Source of the DNA: Cryptosporangium minutisporangium
GTDB lineage: Bacteria > Actinomycetota > Actinomycetes > Mycobacteriales > Cryptosporangiaceae
NCBI RefSeq assembly: GCF_039536245.1
Contig: NZ_BAAAYN010000017.1
Coordinates: 1 to 61,799 of the forward strand
Direction of reading: 5' to 3'
DNA: 61,799 nucleotides
The notes beneath the pieces are model-generated. The model worked only from the letters and a program-made list of their open reading frames with translations. It was not told the DNA's origin and ran no database searches. The position numbers were made by a program, and so were the translations under genes. Positions 40,770 to 49,069 of this stretch are shown here, in pieces (the first letter of the stretch is position 1; the number at the start of each line of letters is the position of its first letter).

Positions 40770-42677
40770 ATGGCCGACACGCAGCAGACGGTCTTGGCGG
40801 GCCGGTACCGCCTGGTCGACCAGCTTGGACGCGGCGGTATGGGGACGGTGTGGCGTGCCCATGACGAGCTGCTCGATCGTGACGTCGCCGTCAAGGAAGT
40901 TCTGCTGCCTCCCGGCGTCGACGACGAGACCCGCGACGACCTGCTGGAACGCACGAAGCGGGAAGCCCGTGCCGCCGCTCGGCTGAGCCACCCGAACGTC
41001 GTCACGGTCTTCGACGTCGTCGAGGTCGAGGGCCGGCCGTGGATCGTCATGGAGCTGGTCAAGGCGCGCGGGCTGAACCAGCTCGTCCGCGACGAAGGCC
41101 CGCAGCCTCCGGAGCGGGTCGCCGAGATCGGCGTCCAACTGCTCAACGCGCTCGGGGTGGCGCACGCGTCCGGCATCTTCCACCGCGACGTGAAGCCCAG
41201 CAACGTGCTGGTCGCCGAAAACGGCCGCGTGGTGCTGGCCGACTTCGGCATCGCCAGCGTGCAGGGCGACCCGGCGATGACGCGGTCCGGCCTGATCCTC
41301 GGCTCGCCGTCCTACATCGCGCCGGAGCGAGCCCGCGGCTTGCCCGCCGGGGCCGCCAGCGACCTGTGGGCGGTCGGCGCGACGCTCTACACCGCGGTCG
41401 AGGGCCGTCCGCCTTACGACCGGGACGGCATCGTGCCGATCCTCACCGCCGCCGCGATGGAGGACCCGGACCCGTTCGAGAAGGCCGGTCCGCTCGCTCC
41501 GGTGCTCACCGCCCTCCTGCAGCGCGAGCCGGAGAAGCGCCCGTCGGTGGAGGACGCGCGGCTCGCGCTCCGACAGATCTCACTCGCGGCGCTGCCGCCG
41601 ATCCCGGATCGTCCACGGCGCCGGACCTCGGCCGCCACCGCCGTCCTGCCCACGCCCGATTCGCTGACGCCGACCAGTCCGGCGGCCGCCGGTGCCGCCT
41701 CGGACGCGGCTGCCGCCGAGGCGGTCGCCCCGGCCAGCCCCGCGGCGCCGACCAGCCCCGCCCCGGCCGCACCCCCACCCACGCAGCGCACGCCTCCGGA
41801 AAAGGCGGCGGTCAATCCTGCTCCGGTGTCGCCCGCCGCGGCCGAGGAGGTTCAAGCGGTCTCCCCGGCGGCGACCGGCTTCGCGTCCGAACCGGCGACG
41901 AAGACGCCGCGCCGCGCGTCGGTCCCGCTGGCGGACGACGTACCGGAGAGTGATGCTCCGGCGGCCGGCCGAGGTCGGCTCCTCGGCGTGGTGACGGCCG
42001 TGGTCGTCGTCCTGCTGGTGGTCGCCGGTCTCGCGTACGCGCTGAACAACCGCTCGGACGACTCCGACGACCCGACGCCTGCCGCGTCGTCGCCCGCACC
42101 GTCCGCTGCGGGCACCCAGGCTCCGTCGCCCGGCTCCACCGCCCAGAACAGCACCCCGTCCGCAGGGGCGAACCCGAGCACCGCCGGGACGCCGAGCGCG
42201 GGCGCGCCCAGCAACGGCACGCAGAGCACCGCGCTCCCGGCCGGCTGGCGCCGGGTCACCGGACCCGGCGGGTACTCGATCGGCGTCCCGAACGGCTGGA
42301 GCACCAGCAACAGCGGCGACGGTTTCCGCGTCGACGGCAACAACGGCTTCTTTCTGCTGATCCAGGCGTCGGACGCGCCGAAGCCGGACGCCAAGGCCGA
42401 CTGGCAGCAGCAGGAGGCCGAGCGACGCGGACGCCTTCCCGGCTACCAGCGGATCAGCATCGAGTCGGTGCAGTACCGCAACTACAAGACCGCGGCCGAC
42501 TGGCAGTTCTACCTCAACCGCGGCCAGGGGCAGATCCACGTTCTCAACCGAGGTTTCGTGACGTCCCCGACCCAGGCGTACGGCTTCTGGTTCGAGGCGC
42601 CGCAGAGCGAGTGGAACGAAGCGCTGAGATTCTTCGAAACGTTCGCCAACACGTTCGAGCCCGCTCCCGGTAGCTGA
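40770..42677 (+). CDS. PknB-like transmembrane Ser/Thr protein kinase
   Basis: A 635-residue kinase. The cytoplasmic catalytic domain (13-275) has GRGGMGTVW (P-loop), K42, HRDVKPSN (138-145), DFG (158-160) and SPSYIAPE. A Pro/Ala/Ser/Glu-rich juxtamembrane linker of about 130 residues leads to one transmembrane helix (about 403-424). Outside is a Ser/Thr/Pro linker and then a compact domain (about 490-635) beginning GWRRVTGPGGYSIGVPNGW, a repeat-free sensor unlike PASTA. Such GWRR...P.GW domains recur in actinobacterial kinases; ligand unknown. The following gene is a universal stress protein 23 nt on, a plausible co-transcribed partner. Confidence 0.95.
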   Translation: MADTQQTVLAGRYRLVDQLGRGGMGTVWRAHDELLDRDVAVKEVLLPPGVDDETRDDLLERTKREARAAARLSHPNVVTVFDVVEVEGRPWIVMELVKARGLNQLVRDEGPQPPERVAEIGVQLLNALGVAHASGIFHRDVKPSNVLVAENGRVVLADFGIASVQGDPAMTRSGLILGSPSYIAPERARGLPAGAASDLWAVGATLYTAVEGRPPYDRDGIVPILTAAAMEDPDPFEKAGPLAPVLTALLQREPEKRPSVEDARLALRQISLAALPPIPDRPRRRTSAATAVLPTPDSLTPTSPAAAGAASDAAAAEAVAPASPAAPTSPAPAAPPPTQRTPPEKAAVNPAPVSPAAAEEVQAVSPAATGFASEPATKTPRRASVPLADDVPESDAPAAGRGRLLGVVTAVVVVLLVVAGLAYALNNRSDDSDDPTPAASSPAPSAAGTQAPSPGSTAQNSTPSAGANPSTAGTPSAGAPSNGTQSTALPAGWRRVTGPGGYSIGVPNGWSTSNSGDGFRVDGNNGFFLLIQASDAPKPDAKADWQQQEAERRGRLPGYQRISIESVQYRNYKTAADWQFYLNRGQGQIHVLNRGFVTSPTQAYGFWFEAPQSEWNEALRFFETFANTFEPAPGS

Positions 42678-42700
42678 CGCCCCTCTCGGACAATGGGGGC

Positions 42701-43474
42701 ATGACGGAAGCGCGGCCGATCGTCGTCGGAGTCGACGGATCTCCGGAGAGTCGGTACGCGATCGCCTGGGCGGCGCCGGAGGCGGTCCGCGGCGGATACC
42801 GGCTGCGGCTGGTGCACGCGGTGTCCGCGCGGGGGCAGGAGGACGGTGTGCTCGCCGCGGCCAAAGAGGTGGCCTGCGCCGCGGCACCCACCGTCGACGT
42901 CGAGACGGCGCTGGTGACCGGCGGTCCAGCCAGTGCGCTGCTCGCCGAGGGCCAGGACGCGGCGTACCTGGTGGTCGGCGCTCGCGGCGAGACCGGGTTC
43001 GCCGGGTTGCTGCTGGGCTCGGTCGCGCTGCAGCTCGCTCAGTACGCGCCCGGGCCGGTCGTGGTGGCGCGGCCGCTGGAGAAGCGCACCGGGCGACTCG
43101 TCGTGGGGGTTGACGCCTCCGACGAAGCCGCCACCGCACTCCGCCTAGCGGGTGCCGAGGCCGACCAGCGCGGTGCCGATCTCGTCGTCCTGCACGCGAC
43201 CCGGGATCCGATCTCGCCGCGCGTCCGGGCGGCGATCGACGCCGCGGTGGCACGCGTTCAGGCGCTGGCACCGGACGCGCACGTCGAGGGGCGAGTCGTC
43301 CAGACCCATCCGGCCGAGGCGCTGATCGAGGCGTCGGGCGACGCCGACCTCGTCGTCGTGGGGTCTCGGGGCGTCGGGGGCTTCCGGGGCATGCTGCTGG
43401 GATCGGTCGCCGCTGCGGTGCTGCACCACGCCCGCAGCCCGGTCGCGGTGATCCGTCGACGACCGGAGAGCTAA
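42701..43474 (+). CDS. Universal stress protein, two Usp domains
   Basis: A 257-residue tandem UspA protein. Each half starts with IVVGVDGS or LVVGVDAS and ends with the ATP-binding loop G-2X-G-9X-G(S): GARGETGFAGLLLGS and GSRGVGGFRGMLLGS. Both loops are complete, so both halves probably bind ATP. Two-domain Usps are common in mycobacteria and relatives and respond to hypoxia or growth arrest. It ends at 43474, and the converging GH8 gene's TAG overlaps its TAA (CTAA). Confidence 0.93.
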   Translation: MTEARPIVVGVDGSPESRYAIAWAAPEAVRGGYRLRLVHAVSARGQEDGVLAAAKEVACAAAPTVDVETALVTGGPASALLAEGQDAAYLVVGARGETGFAGLLLGSVALQLAQYAPGPVVVARPLEKRTGRLVVGVDASDEAATALRLAGAEADQRGADLVVLHATRDPISPRVRAAIDAAVARVQALAPDAHVEGRVVQTHPAEALIEASGDADLVVVGSRGVGGFRGMLLGSVAAAVLHHARSPVAVIRRRPES

Positions 43475-44949
43475 CGGACGCCCGGCGTCCACCAGTTGCC
43501 GGTCAGCACCAGCATGACCTGCAGGCTGATCGTGGCCGGGTAGTACGCGTCCCGGCGGACCGGTGTCGTGGTCAGGTAGTGCCACTGGGCGTCGATCCAG
43601 CGCTGCCCGTTCCGGTCGAGCATGGCCGGCACTGCGAACGGCACGACGAACGCCGGCTCCACGTCGCCGGTGAGCGCGGAACCGTTCAACGCGTACCCGG
43701 CCCGGATCCTGGTCGGTTCGTCCCCGCTGGTGTGCCGCGCGAACGCGTTCAGCGCAGCGGCCGCCGCCATCGAGCGCGGTTCCCCCGACAGCACCGCGTC
43801 GGTCCCGACCCGCCAGGGCACCCGGCACGCGTTCCACCAGTACTGGCCGTCGTTCTCGCTCTCCAGCACCTCGCCCTCGGCCGGCCGTGGCGTCCGGTCG
43901 ATGTGCGTCACGAAGTCCGGCAGCAGCCCGGTGCGCGGCGCGTACTCCGACTGCAGACGGGTGATCAAGCCGAGGTGGGCCTCGAGGACGCGATCCCAGA
44001 ACGGGTCGCCGGTGACCGCGCGGAACGCCCGGAAGTGGCCGAGCATCCAGTCCGAGGAGCGGGAGATCCGGCTCACCTCGTCGTCCCCGTCCCGCGCCCA
44101 GTCACCGGCCCTGACCAGGTACGAGCGAGGGTCGACGACGCTCCGCTTGATCGCCTCGATCCGACGGCGCGCCAGGTCCAGGTAGGTGGTGCCGCCCCAC
44201 TGCTCGTGCGCGAGCAACAGGCCGTAGGCGATGTCCAGATCGGCGTCCGCGGCCGAGTCACCACCGTTGACGCTCTCGCAGCGATCGTTCTGCTCGGCGG
44301 CGTGCAGGTCGTGGTCGATCGACGACGGATGCGCCAGCACGTACCGCAGGATCGCGTCGAACTGTTGCTGGGCGTTCGGGTCGGCGCCGGCCATCAGGGC
44401 GGTGATCACGAGCCCCCAGCCCTGCCCCTCGCCGACGTACGGCAGGTCGGCGTCCGGGGAAGCCACCGCGGCCCAGTTCTGCCCGCACGGACGCTGGCGC
44501 ACGAACGCTGCCTGCCACTGCCGGTAGTGGGCGACGACGGCGTCGTTCAGGCTCTCCTGCGGACCGGACGGGCGGATGACCGCGCCGCGGTAGGAGGCTC
44601 TCCGGAGACTGCCGAACGGTACTGCGACGGATCGTTCCTGCGGATACAGCGCGTCCCCCTGTGCCGGTACCATCGTCGGCGTCGACGTGGTGAGCGCCGG
44701 ACGCCGTTCACTCGTGACGATACCGCCGCCGAGCCCGTCGCCTTCGGGAGCGGTTTCCAGCAGGCTGGACGCTGTCGGCACCCCACCGACCATCAGGGTG
44801 GCGACTCCACCCGCAACCGCCGCGGCTCGACGACGCGCACGGCGGATCCGCCGTCGCCGGGTGCGCGGCCCCTCGGGGCCGTCCGGATTACGGCGGTAGA
44901 CGTAGGGCTCGTCCCGCGCGGGCTGGTCAGGGGCCACCGGCCGCGACAT
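43471..44949 (-). CDS. Glycoside hydrolase family 8 endoglucanase-like, membrane-anchored
   Basis: A 492-residue GH8 enzyme (cellulase, BcsZ or chitosanase family; inverting). An arginine-rich cytoplasmic N-terminus (30-40) leads to one hydrophobic helix (about 42-64) and an extracytoplasmic linker of about 60 residues. The (alpha/alpha)6 domain has YVGEGQGWGLV with the probable acid E174, and SAADADLDIAYGLLLAHEQWG with D235/D237 as base/substrate residues. ATG 44949 was chosen because GGAAGGA lies 7 nt before it; upstream in-frame codons to 44982 are unsupported. Not next to cellulose synthase genes, so a degradative role is more likely than a Bcs role. Confidence 0.88.
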   Translation of the reverse strand: MSRPVAPDQPARDEPYVYRRNPDGPEGPRTRRRRIRRARRRAAAVAGGVATLMVGGVPTASSLLETAPEGDGLGGGIVTSERRPALTTSTPTMVPAQGDALYPQERSVAVPFGSLRRASYRGAVIRPSGPQESLNDAVVAHYRQWQAAFVRQRPCGQNWAAVASPDADLPYVGEGQGWGLVITALMAGADPNAQQQFDAILRYVLAHPSSIDHDLHAAEQNDRCESVNGGDSAADADLDIAYGLLLAHEQWGGTTYLDLARRRIEAIKRSVVDPRSYLVRAGDWARDGDDEVSRISRSSDWMLGHFRAFRAVTGDPFWDRVLEAHLGLITRLQSEYAPRTGLLPDFVTHIDRTPRPAEGEVLESENDGQYWWNACRVPWRVGTDAVLSGEPRSMAAAAALNAFARHTSGDEPTRIRAGYALNGSALTGDVEPAFVVPFAVPAMLDRNGQRWIDAQWHYLTTTPVRRDAYYPATISLQVMLVLTGNWWTPGVR

Positions 44950-45011
44950 GGCGGGGTCCTTCCGAAACGGAACTAATGGCACATTTAGTGCGATTTTAGG
45001 CCACTAGTTAC

Positions 45012-46604
45012 CTATTGCGCGGCCCCGTTCCCCGGACGTGGTGCCGACGTCGACACCGGCGTGACCTTGACCTCCACCGCGACCTCCTCGATCGCGGGCA
45101 CCTCCGCCACGGGTGACTCACCGGACCGCACGCCCGCCACGTCCTCGGTGCGCTCCGGCGCCGTCGACGTCTCCGGAGCCGCCGGAGCGGCCAGCGACCC
45201 GTCCGCGTGGTGCGGGGCGTCCTCCCCGTGCCGAGGGGGCACGGGAGGCAACGGCTCGATCGGAATCTTCGCCATCGCCTTCGGATCGTGGATCGGGTGC
45301 TCCTCGACCTCGTACCGGCGGATGTACGACCCGACGAACGTCTGGCTGATGGCGGTGAACGGGATCGCCAGGATCGCCCCGATCGGCCCGAGCACGGCGG
45401 CACCCGCCAGCACGGCACCGAAGGCCACGGCCGGATGCAGGTCGAGCGTCCGCGCAGTGATCTTCGGCTGCAGCAGGTAGTTCTCCACCTGCTGGTAGAT
45501 CACCACGAACGCGAGCAGGAACAAGGCATCCACCGGGTCGGATACCAACGCCACGATCATCGGCAGCGTCGCCGCCAGGTAGGTACCGACGGTGGGGATC
45601 AGCTGGGAAACCAGCCCGACCCAGAGCGCCAGCGCCACCGCGTACGGGACGCCGAGCATCGTCAGCACGATGTAGTGCGCAAGCGAGGACACCAGCGCGA
45701 GCAGGAGCCGGGAGTACAGGTACCCGCCGGTCTTGTCGACCGCGATCTCCCAGGCCCGCATGACGTCCCGCTGGCGGGCCGGCGGCAGCACCGAGCACAG
45801 CGACCGACGCACCCGGGGTGCGTCCGCGCAGAGGTAGTAGCCGAACAGGATCACGGTCAACGTCTGGAAGATGACGCCGAACACGCTGGTGCTCAGATCG
45901 ACCGCGTTCGTCGCGACGCCCTCCAGCCAACGCCGTACCGGACCGTCGTCAGCCGTGACCTGGTTCTGGATCTGCTGGATCGAGATGTTCGTATCGAACG
46001 TGCTGTTGATCCACTCGATCGTCAGGTCGAGGTACTGCGGGAACCGCGCGGAGAGCGTCGTCACCTGGGAGATCAGCAGCGAGCCGACCGCCACCATGAA
46101 CCCGATCAGCGAGAGGAGCACCACGAGCATCGTCACGCCGGTGGCCGCGCCCCGACGCCACCCGCGACGCGCCAGCCAGTTCACGGCCGGTTCCAGCGCG
46201 AAGGCCAGGAACTGCGCCAGCAGCAGCAATCCGATCAGGTCGCGCAGCCGACCGAGCAGCCACCAGGTCAGGAAGAACACCGACACGGTGAGCGCCGCGA
46301 GCACGAAGGCCCGAGGGAGCCACCGCGGCATCTGGTCGCTGCGACGCCGATCCCCCGGCGCTCGGTGGCGTTCGGCGTCGTCCCGGCCGAACGTCGGGTC
46401 GCCCAAGTCGTCGACGGACGCCGCTCGCCGCGGGTCGGGGCGCCCGTGGTCGGAGTCCGGCTCCGCCAGCGGCGCGTCCATGTCCGGGTCGGGCGCGGAC
46501 AGGTGCCCGCTCCGGTGTCGGCCACTCGGTCGCCCCGCCGCCACGCGCTGCCAAGCGGCCCTGGCGTAGGCGGGAAGAGCGAGCAGACGCTCGCGCTTGG
46601 CCAT
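45012..46604 (-). CDS. AI-2E family transporter (PerM/YdiK type)
   Basis: A 530-residue integral membrane protein. After about 85 hydrophilic residues rich in Asp, Arg and Pro there are seven or eight helices with the family patterns LEPAVNWLARRGWRRG, GVPYAVALALWVGLVSQLIPTVG, and QQVENYLLQPKI. Members are reported to export the AI-2 signal or to act as Na+/H+ antiporters; which fits here is open. A hydrophilic C-terminus of about 90 residues, Pro/Glu/Ala-rich, follows. ATG 46604 is preceded by GGGGAGGGG. It may be transcribed with the GH8 gene 62 nt downstream, though that gap is AT-rich and could hold a promoter. Confidence 0.92.
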   Translation of the reverse strand: MAKRERLLALPAYARAAWQRVAAGRPSGRHRSGHLSAPDPDMDAPLAEPDSDHGRPDPRRAASVDDLGDPTFGRDDAERHRAPGDRRRSDQMPRWLPRAFVLAALTVSVFFLTWWLLGRLRDLIGLLLLAQFLAFALEPAVNWLARRGWRRGAATGVTMLVVLLSLIGFMVAVGSLLISQVTTLSARFPQYLDLTIEWINSTFDTNISIQQIQNQVTADDGPVRRWLEGVATNAVDLSTSVFGVIFQTLTVILFGYYLCADAPRVRRSLCSVLPPARQRDVMRAWEIAVDKTGGYLYSRLLLALVSSLAHYIVLTMLGVPYAVALALWVGLVSQLIPTVGTYLAATLPMIVALVSDPVDALFLLAFVVIYQQVENYLLQPKITARTLDLHPAVAFGAVLAGAAVLGPIGAILAIPFTAISQTFVGSYIRRYEVEEHPIHDPKAMAKIPIEPLPPVPPRHGEDAPHHADGSLAAPAAPETSTAPERTEDVAGVRSGESPVAEVPAIEEVAVEVKVTPVSTSAPRPGNGAAQ

Positions 46605-46950
46605 CCCGCCCCTCCCCTTGGGTGTTACCAGCCCGATCGCTTCACCTCGGAGAACGCCGGAGGCTGAAGCGGGTTCAGTGCCACGAGGATACGGCGACCA
46701 CGCACGGCATGGATCGGCCCACTGCCGCGCGGGCTCGAGGGACCCGCGCACCGCTTCCATGCGGTTGCGGACGCTGTTTAATCTGTGCGTCGATGAAGGG
46801 TCTGACACGGACGTGTGAAGGACCACCTAGGATGGACAGGACTCTTCCAACCCGAATCGGTCCCGATTCGGGTTCAGTCCGTCCTGAGCTGGGCACGACA
46901 GTGTCAGCCCATCGAGACGTTCACCCCTCAGCTAGGAAGGAGGAGCCTGG
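46605..46950. other. 346-bp divergent intergenic region
   Basis: It separates the AI-2E-family gene from the small membrane protein gene at 46951. TAGGAT at 46828-46833 could be a -10 box for the rightward gene, but the only TTGACA-like hexamer (CTGACA, 46802) is 20 bp away. The dominant feature is the long palindrome at 46849-46874. Short ORFs here lack codon bias. Confidence 0.45.
46849..46874. promoter_or_regulatory. Perfect 12-bp palindrome upstream of the membrane protein gene
   Basis: AACCCGAATCGG-TC-CCGATTCGGGTT, perfect arms with a 2-bp centre, ending 77 nt before the ATG at 46951. The flanks extend the symmetry imperfectly (GGAC...ACT left, AGTCC right). No gene ends nearby on the forward strand, so it is more likely an operator or leader structure than a terminator. 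Confidence 0.55.
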
Positions 46951-47658
46951 ATGGTTCTCTTCGTCACCATGGTCGTCCTGGCGGTCGCCGTCGCGACAAC
47001 CGTGACCGCGCGCGACCGGAAGCGCCGCCAAGGTAGGGGGCAACGCGCGATGACCGCCCTCTCGATCACCGGCGGCGTGCTCTGGACGGCCGCCGCAGCC
47101 GGCCTCGCGGTCATGAGCGGCGTTCACCCGGTGCTCCTCGCGCTGGTCGGCGCCTCGCTCGGGTACGCGGTGCACCGGCTCACCCAGCGCGCCTTCGCCA
47201 CCCGGAACGAGCAGCGTCCGACCGCACTGTTCCTGCTGAACCGCCGGCGCACCCCGCGCTCGGCGTCGGCCGACGACATCACGTTGACGCTCGACACGAT
47301 CCGGACGCTGGACCTGGAGCAGTCCGAACGCGAGCCGCTGCACTGGTCGGTGGTGGCCGCCGCAGGTACCGCGGCCACCGCACTCGAGGGGTACTGGGCG
47401 TACCAGCACCTCATCGCCGGCGGCGGAGTGTTTTCCGACCTCTCCGCGCTGGCCGGATTCGCGCTGCTCGCCACGCTGACCGTCGCCCTCACCGGCGTCG
47501 CGGGCCTGGCCGTGCACATGCGGTCGACGCCGCGCCTCGACCCGGCATCGCAGCAGATGCCGGCGCCGAGCGAGATGCCGACGATCGCGTTCACGCCGAT
47601 TCAGGTCAGCAAGGGCAGCCGGCGTCGCTCCCGACCGACGGCGTCCGCGAGTCGCTGA
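46951..47658 (+). CDS. Small polytopic membrane protein of unknown function
   Basis: A 235-residue membrane protein. One N-terminal helix (MVLFVTMVVLAVAVATTV) and a basic loop are followed by two close helices around 37-70, then a charged segment with DDITLTLDTIRTLDLEQSERE, then two helices (about 130-185) and a hydrophilic tail. I do not recognise a family. AGGAAGGAGGAG lies immediately before ATG 46951, a strong ribosome binding site. A weak hairpin (GGAGCC / GGCTCC, 47672-47697) followed by TTAATT may end the transcript. Confidence 0.7.
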   Translation: MVLFVTMVVLAVAVATTVTARDRKRRQGRGQRAMTALSITGGVLWTAAAAGLAVMSGVHPVLLALVGASLGYAVHRLTQRAFATRNEQRPTALFLLNRRRTPRSASADDITLTLDTIRTLDLEQSEREPLHWSVVAAAGTAATALEGYWAYQHLIAGGGVFSDLSALAGFALLATLTVALTGVAGLAVHMRSTPRLDPASQQMPAPSEMPTIAFTPIQVSKGSRRRSRPTASASR

Positions 47659-47671
47659 CCCACCACTACCG

Positions 47672-47697
47672 GGAGCCCCAATCCGGTCGTAGGCTCC
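47672..47697 (+). terminator. Weak hairpin terminator
   Basis: GGAGCC and GGCTCC, 6-bp arms around a 14-nt loop, followed directly by TTAATTAG. It lies 14 nt after the stop of the membrane protein gene. Stem is short, so confidence is limited. Confidence 0.45.
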
Positions 47698-47772
47698 TTA
47701 ATTAGCGCGAAATTGCCTGACCCGACCGCGAGCCCTTTCTTCGATTACCGAGCAGGCCGCAGAGGAGATGCC

Positions 47773-47964
47773 ATGACGCCGCGCAGCTTTCCGTACTCGC
47801 CCGATATCGAGGCCGATCTGACCGACGTCGCCGAGCAGTCGCGCACGCTGGTGGACGAGGACGACGACACGACGCTTCCGCCGCTCGGCAATGCCGAGGT
47901 GCCGGACGCGGACGCGATCGAACAGTCCCGCGCCGTTCCGATCGACGAGGACGACTACCGCTAG
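47773..47964 (+). CDS. Small acidic protein with an internal repeat
   Basis: A 63-residue protein, strongly acidic. Two copies of a motif of the form EQSR-4X-DEDD are visible: AEQSRTLVDEDD and IEQSRAVPIDEDD. It is preceded by AGAGGAG (ATG 47773), and codon use fits the genome, so it is likely real despite its size. No membrane segment or Cys. I know no function. The TAG stop overlaps the left end of the candidate mobile element at 47963. Confidence 0.65.
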   Translation: MTPRSFPYSPDIEADLTDVAEQSRTLVDEDDDTTLPPLGNAEVPDADAIEQSRAVPIDEDDYR

Positions 47965-48128
47965 GGCATGTTTCAAAGGTTCAGGCCGCCGTGGGCGTGG
48001 TCCAGGCGGCGGTCCGGCAAGGCGGAGGTTCGTCCGGATACCGTTTTTGTATCCGGACGGGCCGACAACGCGGCCGGTCGTCGTCTGGCCTCGGCCACGG
48101 CGGGTTGCTGGCCTTCGAAGCACGCCCT
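47963..48128. mobile_element. Candidate MITE-like element with imperfect 17-bp terminal inverted repeats
   Basis: AGGGCATGTTTCAAAGG (47963-47979) faces CCTTCGAAGCACGCCCT (48112-48128); the right end reversed reads AGGGCGTGCTTCGAAGG and matches the left at 14 of 17 positions. The 166 bp between carry no gene but do hold a strong hairpin at 48031-48059. No target-site duplication can be seen. GGG-starting ends are common in IS5-type elements, but I did not identify a parent. It could also be an IS remnant or chance. Confidence 0.4.
48031..48059. terminator. Hairpin with T5 loop (terminator-like)
   Basis: CGTCCGGATAC and its exact complement (11-bp arms) flank CGTTTTT. It lies after the small acidic protein gene and inside the candidate mobile element. 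It may terminate that gene's transcript or be part of the element's structure. Confidence 0.65.
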
Positions 48129-48143
48129 TGGCCTGGCTAACGG

Positions 48144-48188
48144 GCCGTCAGGGTTGGCGGGTGGCCTGTAACCGCCAACCCTGACGGC
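48144..48188. terminator. Strong hairpin terminator for the winged-helix gene
   Basis: GCCGTCAGGGTTGGCGG and its perfect complement, 17-bp arms around an 11-nt loop, 14 nt beyond the stop of the reverse-strand winged-helix gene. One of the longest perfect stems in the window. Confidence 0.88.
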
Positions 48189-48202
48189 TGCCCGGGTGGC
48201 CG

Positions 48203-49069
48203 TCAGGCACCCTCGTGCACGACGGCGATCCGCTCCGCCGCGTCGAGCCGGTATCCGACCCCGCGAACCGTGGAGATCACCGGACCGGTGCCCTCGACCT
48301 TGGCCCGCAGCCGCCGCACGTGGACGTCGACCGTGCGCTCGCCGCAGATGACCTGGTGCCCCCAGACCAGCCGGAGCAACTGGGGCCGGTCGAAAACCCG
48401 CCCGGCGTGCTCGGCCAGGAAGAGCAGCAGATCGAACTCCCGGCGGGTGAGCAGCAGTTGCTCCCCGTCGAGCAGGGCCACCCGGCGGGCGGGGTAGATC
48501 TGCAGCGGTGCCCCTGCTGCTGCGGGCTGTCCCGTCGGCGCGGCCGGACCGGGGGCGACGCGCGCCGCCACCGGAGCCTCGGCTGCTCGCTGCTCGACCG
48601 TCTTCGGCTCGGCGGACCACGGGGCAGGCGCGACGAACGCCGGCAGGGGCACCGGCGACGAGACCGACCCGCCGACCGACGTCGGAGCGGGCACCGGCGT
48701 CGGCCGCGCGCCGGACGTCCAGGTGGCACGGCCCGGTTGTGACGGAAGCGTGGTGACCGAACTCAGCGCGGGCCGACCGGTCCGGGGAGCGCTGTTCCCG
48801 GCGCCGATCTGTAGCCCCACAGCGGCGGAGACCTCGGTGCTCGGCGATTCGGCGCCGGTCGAGTCGACCAGGTCGCGGATCTCACCGGCCAAGCGCGTCG
48901 CGGTCTCCAGCGCCTTGTGACCGGAGACGGCTACCTCGACCAGGATCGTCGCCGACGAGGGGGATGCGGTACTTCGGGGCGCTGCGACCCGGCCGGCGGG
49001 GGTGGTGGTGCGGGGACGCTGCGGCGCGACGCGCGGTCGGGCGTTCTGGGCGACGGGCTGTACGGTCAT
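48203..49069 (-). CDS. Orphan winged-helix (OmpR-type) transcriptional regulator
   Basis: A 288-residue protein with only a C-terminal OmpR/PhoB DNA-binding domain (about 190-280): REFDLLLFLAEHAGRVFDRPQLL, then the recognition helix ERTVDVHVRRLRAKV and the wing GTGPVISTVRGVGYRLD. A receiver domain is absent. Instead the first 185 residues are a short segment with ATILVEVAVSGHKALETATRLAG (an alpha/beta fragment, residues 40-75) and a long Pro/Ala/Thr/Val linker. Similar orphans in Streptomyces control nitrogen or development genes. GGAG precedes ATG 49069 by 7 nt; a longer start at 49099 is unsupported. Confidence 0.85.
   Translation of the reverse strand: MTVQPVAQNARPRVAPQRPRTTTPAGRVAAPRSTASPSSATILVEVAVSGHKALETATRLAGEIRDLVDSTGAESPSTEVSAAVGLQIGAGNSAPRTGRPALSSVTTLPSQPGRATWTSGARPTPVPAPTSVGGSVSSPVPLPAFVAPAPWSAEPKTVEQRAAEAPVAARVAPGPAAPTGQPAAAGAPLQIYPARRVALLDGEQLLLTRREFDLLLFLAEHAGRVFDRPQLLRLVWGHQVICGERTVDVHVRRLRAKVEGTGPVISTVRGVGYRLDAAERIAVVHEGA

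Noticed and set aside
48385-48405. GGTCGAAAA, similar to the end of the palindromic repeat
   Set aside because: It is an isolated 9-nt match encoding part of the conserved winged-helix domain (VFDRPQ), with no matching partner arm.
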